From the NCBI GenBank assembly GCA_031213475.1, contig JARUPZ010000004.1:2877501-2941500 (forward strand): 64,000 nucleotides of DNA, given 5' to 3'. A program made the translations under genes and the position numbers. The notes beneath the pieces are model-generated. The model did not search any database. It saw nothing but the letters and a program-made list of their open reading frames with translations, and had not been told where the DNA came from. The DNA is from Nereocystis luetkeana. Taxonomy: Eukaryota > Sar > Phaeophyceae > Laminariales > Laminariaceae. Within the stretch, counting starts at the first letter, position 1, and the number at the start of each line of letters is the position of its first letter. This document shows positions 62,386-64,000 of this stretch, piece after piece.

Positions 62386-62786
62386 CTTGCGTGCAACATC
62401 GGACGCAATGCGATCACCCCCTCCGAGCCTCCGTGCACTTTCCGGGGAGTACGCGACTTGGGCTCTCTGTGTTTCCCGAAAAACATAGCCCATCGGGCCG
62501 TCCGCATCTCCTTGAACTTGGTGGGAGGTCGCCGTCCCGCCGCACCGGTCTTGTTCTTCTCCTTTATGCGCGCCTTCGCCTCTTGCGCCTGCGTCGAGTC
62601 GAACCAGGCGAGCAGCCTCTCAACGGGGAACCTTTCCTTCAACAAGTCCTCTTCCGGAGTCGCGCCCACAGTCGGGCTCTTGCAGTAGTCGGTGTTCGAT
62701 AGCAGAGCCTGGACAACAACCGGAACCCAAGCACGTTCCTCCCACACCTTTTCCGTGGCATCCTCGGCCCCCACAAATTTAAGGGT
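62386..62786 (-). CDS. Hypothetical exon-like open frame
   Basis: An open frame of about 133 codons bounded by a good acceptor (CGTCTGGCAG before 62786) and donor (CGCAAG then GTGAGA at 62385). It starts TLKFVGAEDATEKVWEERAW, continues VPVVVQALLSNTDYCKSP and becomes Lys/Arg-rich near its end. The frame stays open a further 58 codons upstream of the acceptor, to 62960. No family recognised; a partner exon could be 61531-61870 but I cannot show a phase match. Confidence 0.4.
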
Positions 62787-62989
62787 CTGCCAGACGAATA
62801 CAGGACGTGACAAGATAACGTTAACGCTACCAAAAGTGTTTGCATGCTCGTATGGGTAACCTTTGTGAATGTTAAACAGCGTGTGCATAACCGCACCAAC
62901 AACATGCCGTCTTCTTTCGGTAATTATGGCTGCAAACTGATCGGACGAAAACAGAAACAAACATTGAAGTGGTGTAGCTCTGAATAGGG

Positions 62990-64000
62990 GTGGTTGAATC
63001 GCTCATATAAGCATGTATTATCCCTGCGGCTCATCGCCAGTCCGCGTGAATAAACTCCTAACCAATTCGTAAGCCACACGCAGCTATGGGCCCAGCAATG
63101 GTCTCAGCACGCAATGAAGATAAACCAGAACGGTTGTAATGTACACAGGTACTCGTGTGCGAACATGGGCACGACATCAACGGTGTCGCGTAGCTTACAC
63201 ACAAAGTGTGCCAACTCCTCCCAAAAAGCGACCCCACAGAGGTTACTCTACTCGAACGTTGAAGTCGAAACTCCATACCTTACTTCAGCTGGATGAGGAG
63301 GGAAATCAATCGCACACGGTACAGATTTTCATGGGGCGCGCGCCGAAAAATGGCACGACTTTACTGAACCGCTCGCCAGGATAAATAAAAAGCACGGACT
63401 TCCCACTCCCGGTTACGACCGTCGGCAACAAGTCTGCGCAGGCCCCCTGTCAAACATCATACCTCGTCGACGGAACGTGGGAATTTAATATCCGTGAGGC
63501 CTTATTTACGTATCTCATGAGATATTCTACAGTGATCTGTGGTCGGTTGTGCGTATTGTCGCTCGTAAACTAGGGCTATATCCACCCAGACGCGAGGGAC
63601 ACAGGTTTTAAGTTCATCTGTGCACTCACAGCTGAGCGACACCAGCACCAGACTACAAAACCACCAGGATCAGACTGCCCTAGACGAGCAAATTTGACCA
63701 GGTGGTTACCATTTTGGCATTAAGAGCAACTTCTGCCGGATGGCATCGAGAACAGCTTCTGCTGGATGTAATACCTGCGCTGGTAGTCCTGATCTGACTG
63801 GGAATGCAAGCGCCGTTGGTGTTCATATCAGAGCGCAACCGCGAATTTTAATCCCGGGAAAGTAATTCAAACACGTAGTACGAGGACACAGGAGCCGCAA
63901 CCAATAGAGACGCAGAAGCATAGAGGGAGTGGCGCAATGAGGGGCCACACGCAATGAAGTATGCAGTACGAGCACAGGTGGACCAAACGTTCATCGGATG
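62990..64000. other. Right end of window, no supported gene
   Basis: Short frames only. Near 63700-63780 a small duplication (GCAACTTCTGCCGGATG, AACAGCTTCTGCTGGATG) is visible. No kinase exon recognised. Confidence 0.4.

Overview
This window is nuclear DNA from a eukaryote, most likely a stramenopile and probably a brown alga. The evidence is coding sequence cut into many short exons (about 50 to 290 bases) separated by introns of one to several kilobases, GT-AG splice sites with GC-AG exceptions, a bifunctional aspartate kinase-homoserine dehydrogenase, and introns packed with short inverted-repeat elements, SINEs and microsatellites. The lineage call is inference. Almost all of the longest open frames are shadows or read-throughs of satellite DNA; the real genes were found by joining short exons whose phases match.

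Layout. (1) Positions 1-9163, plus strand: the 3' part of one gene with six exons in the window. It encodes a TMEM65-type membrane domain running, without any phase break, into a GAF domain and a low-complexity Ser/Ala tail. (2) 9164-18795: an intergenic interval between two convergent genes. It holds no gene I can support, but has tandem arrays, a tRNA-derived SINE, several families of non-autonomous elements and a tandem duplication that preserves an empty and a filled SINE site. (3) 18796-59277 and beyond the right edge, minus strand: a gene of at least 40 kb for bifunctional aspartate kinase-homoserine dehydrogenase, with 21 exons in the window. It covers most of the kinase domain, two ACT domains, the linker and the whole dehydrogenase to the stop. 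The kinase N-terminal exon lies beyond what I can find. (4) Inside its introns: a frame-broken DDE transposase on the opposite strand (28.3-29.9 kb), many MITE copies, satellites and decayed partial copies of the gene's own exon edges. (5) 61.5-62.8 kb, minus strand: two exon-like open frames of unknown function.

How the genes work. Aspartate kinase-homoserine dehydrogenase does steps 1 and 3 from aspartate to threonine and methionine, normally with threonine feedback through the ACT domains. The TMEM65-GAF protein is predicted to be a membrane protein (TMEM65 in animals is in the mitochondrial inner membrane and is linked to sodium/calcium exchange) with a fused small-ligand-sensing domain. 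There is no sign of operons, CRISPR or prokaryotic regulation.

Most worth a second look: the TMEM65-GAF fusion; a diverged catalytic loop in an otherwise well-kept homoserine dehydrogenase; two successive GC-AG introns; a 9-base motif TACC(A/T)GGTA found about 20 times that looks like the footprint of a TA-targeting transposon and coincides with one splice acceptor; and decayed duplicates of splice junctions beside several exons.
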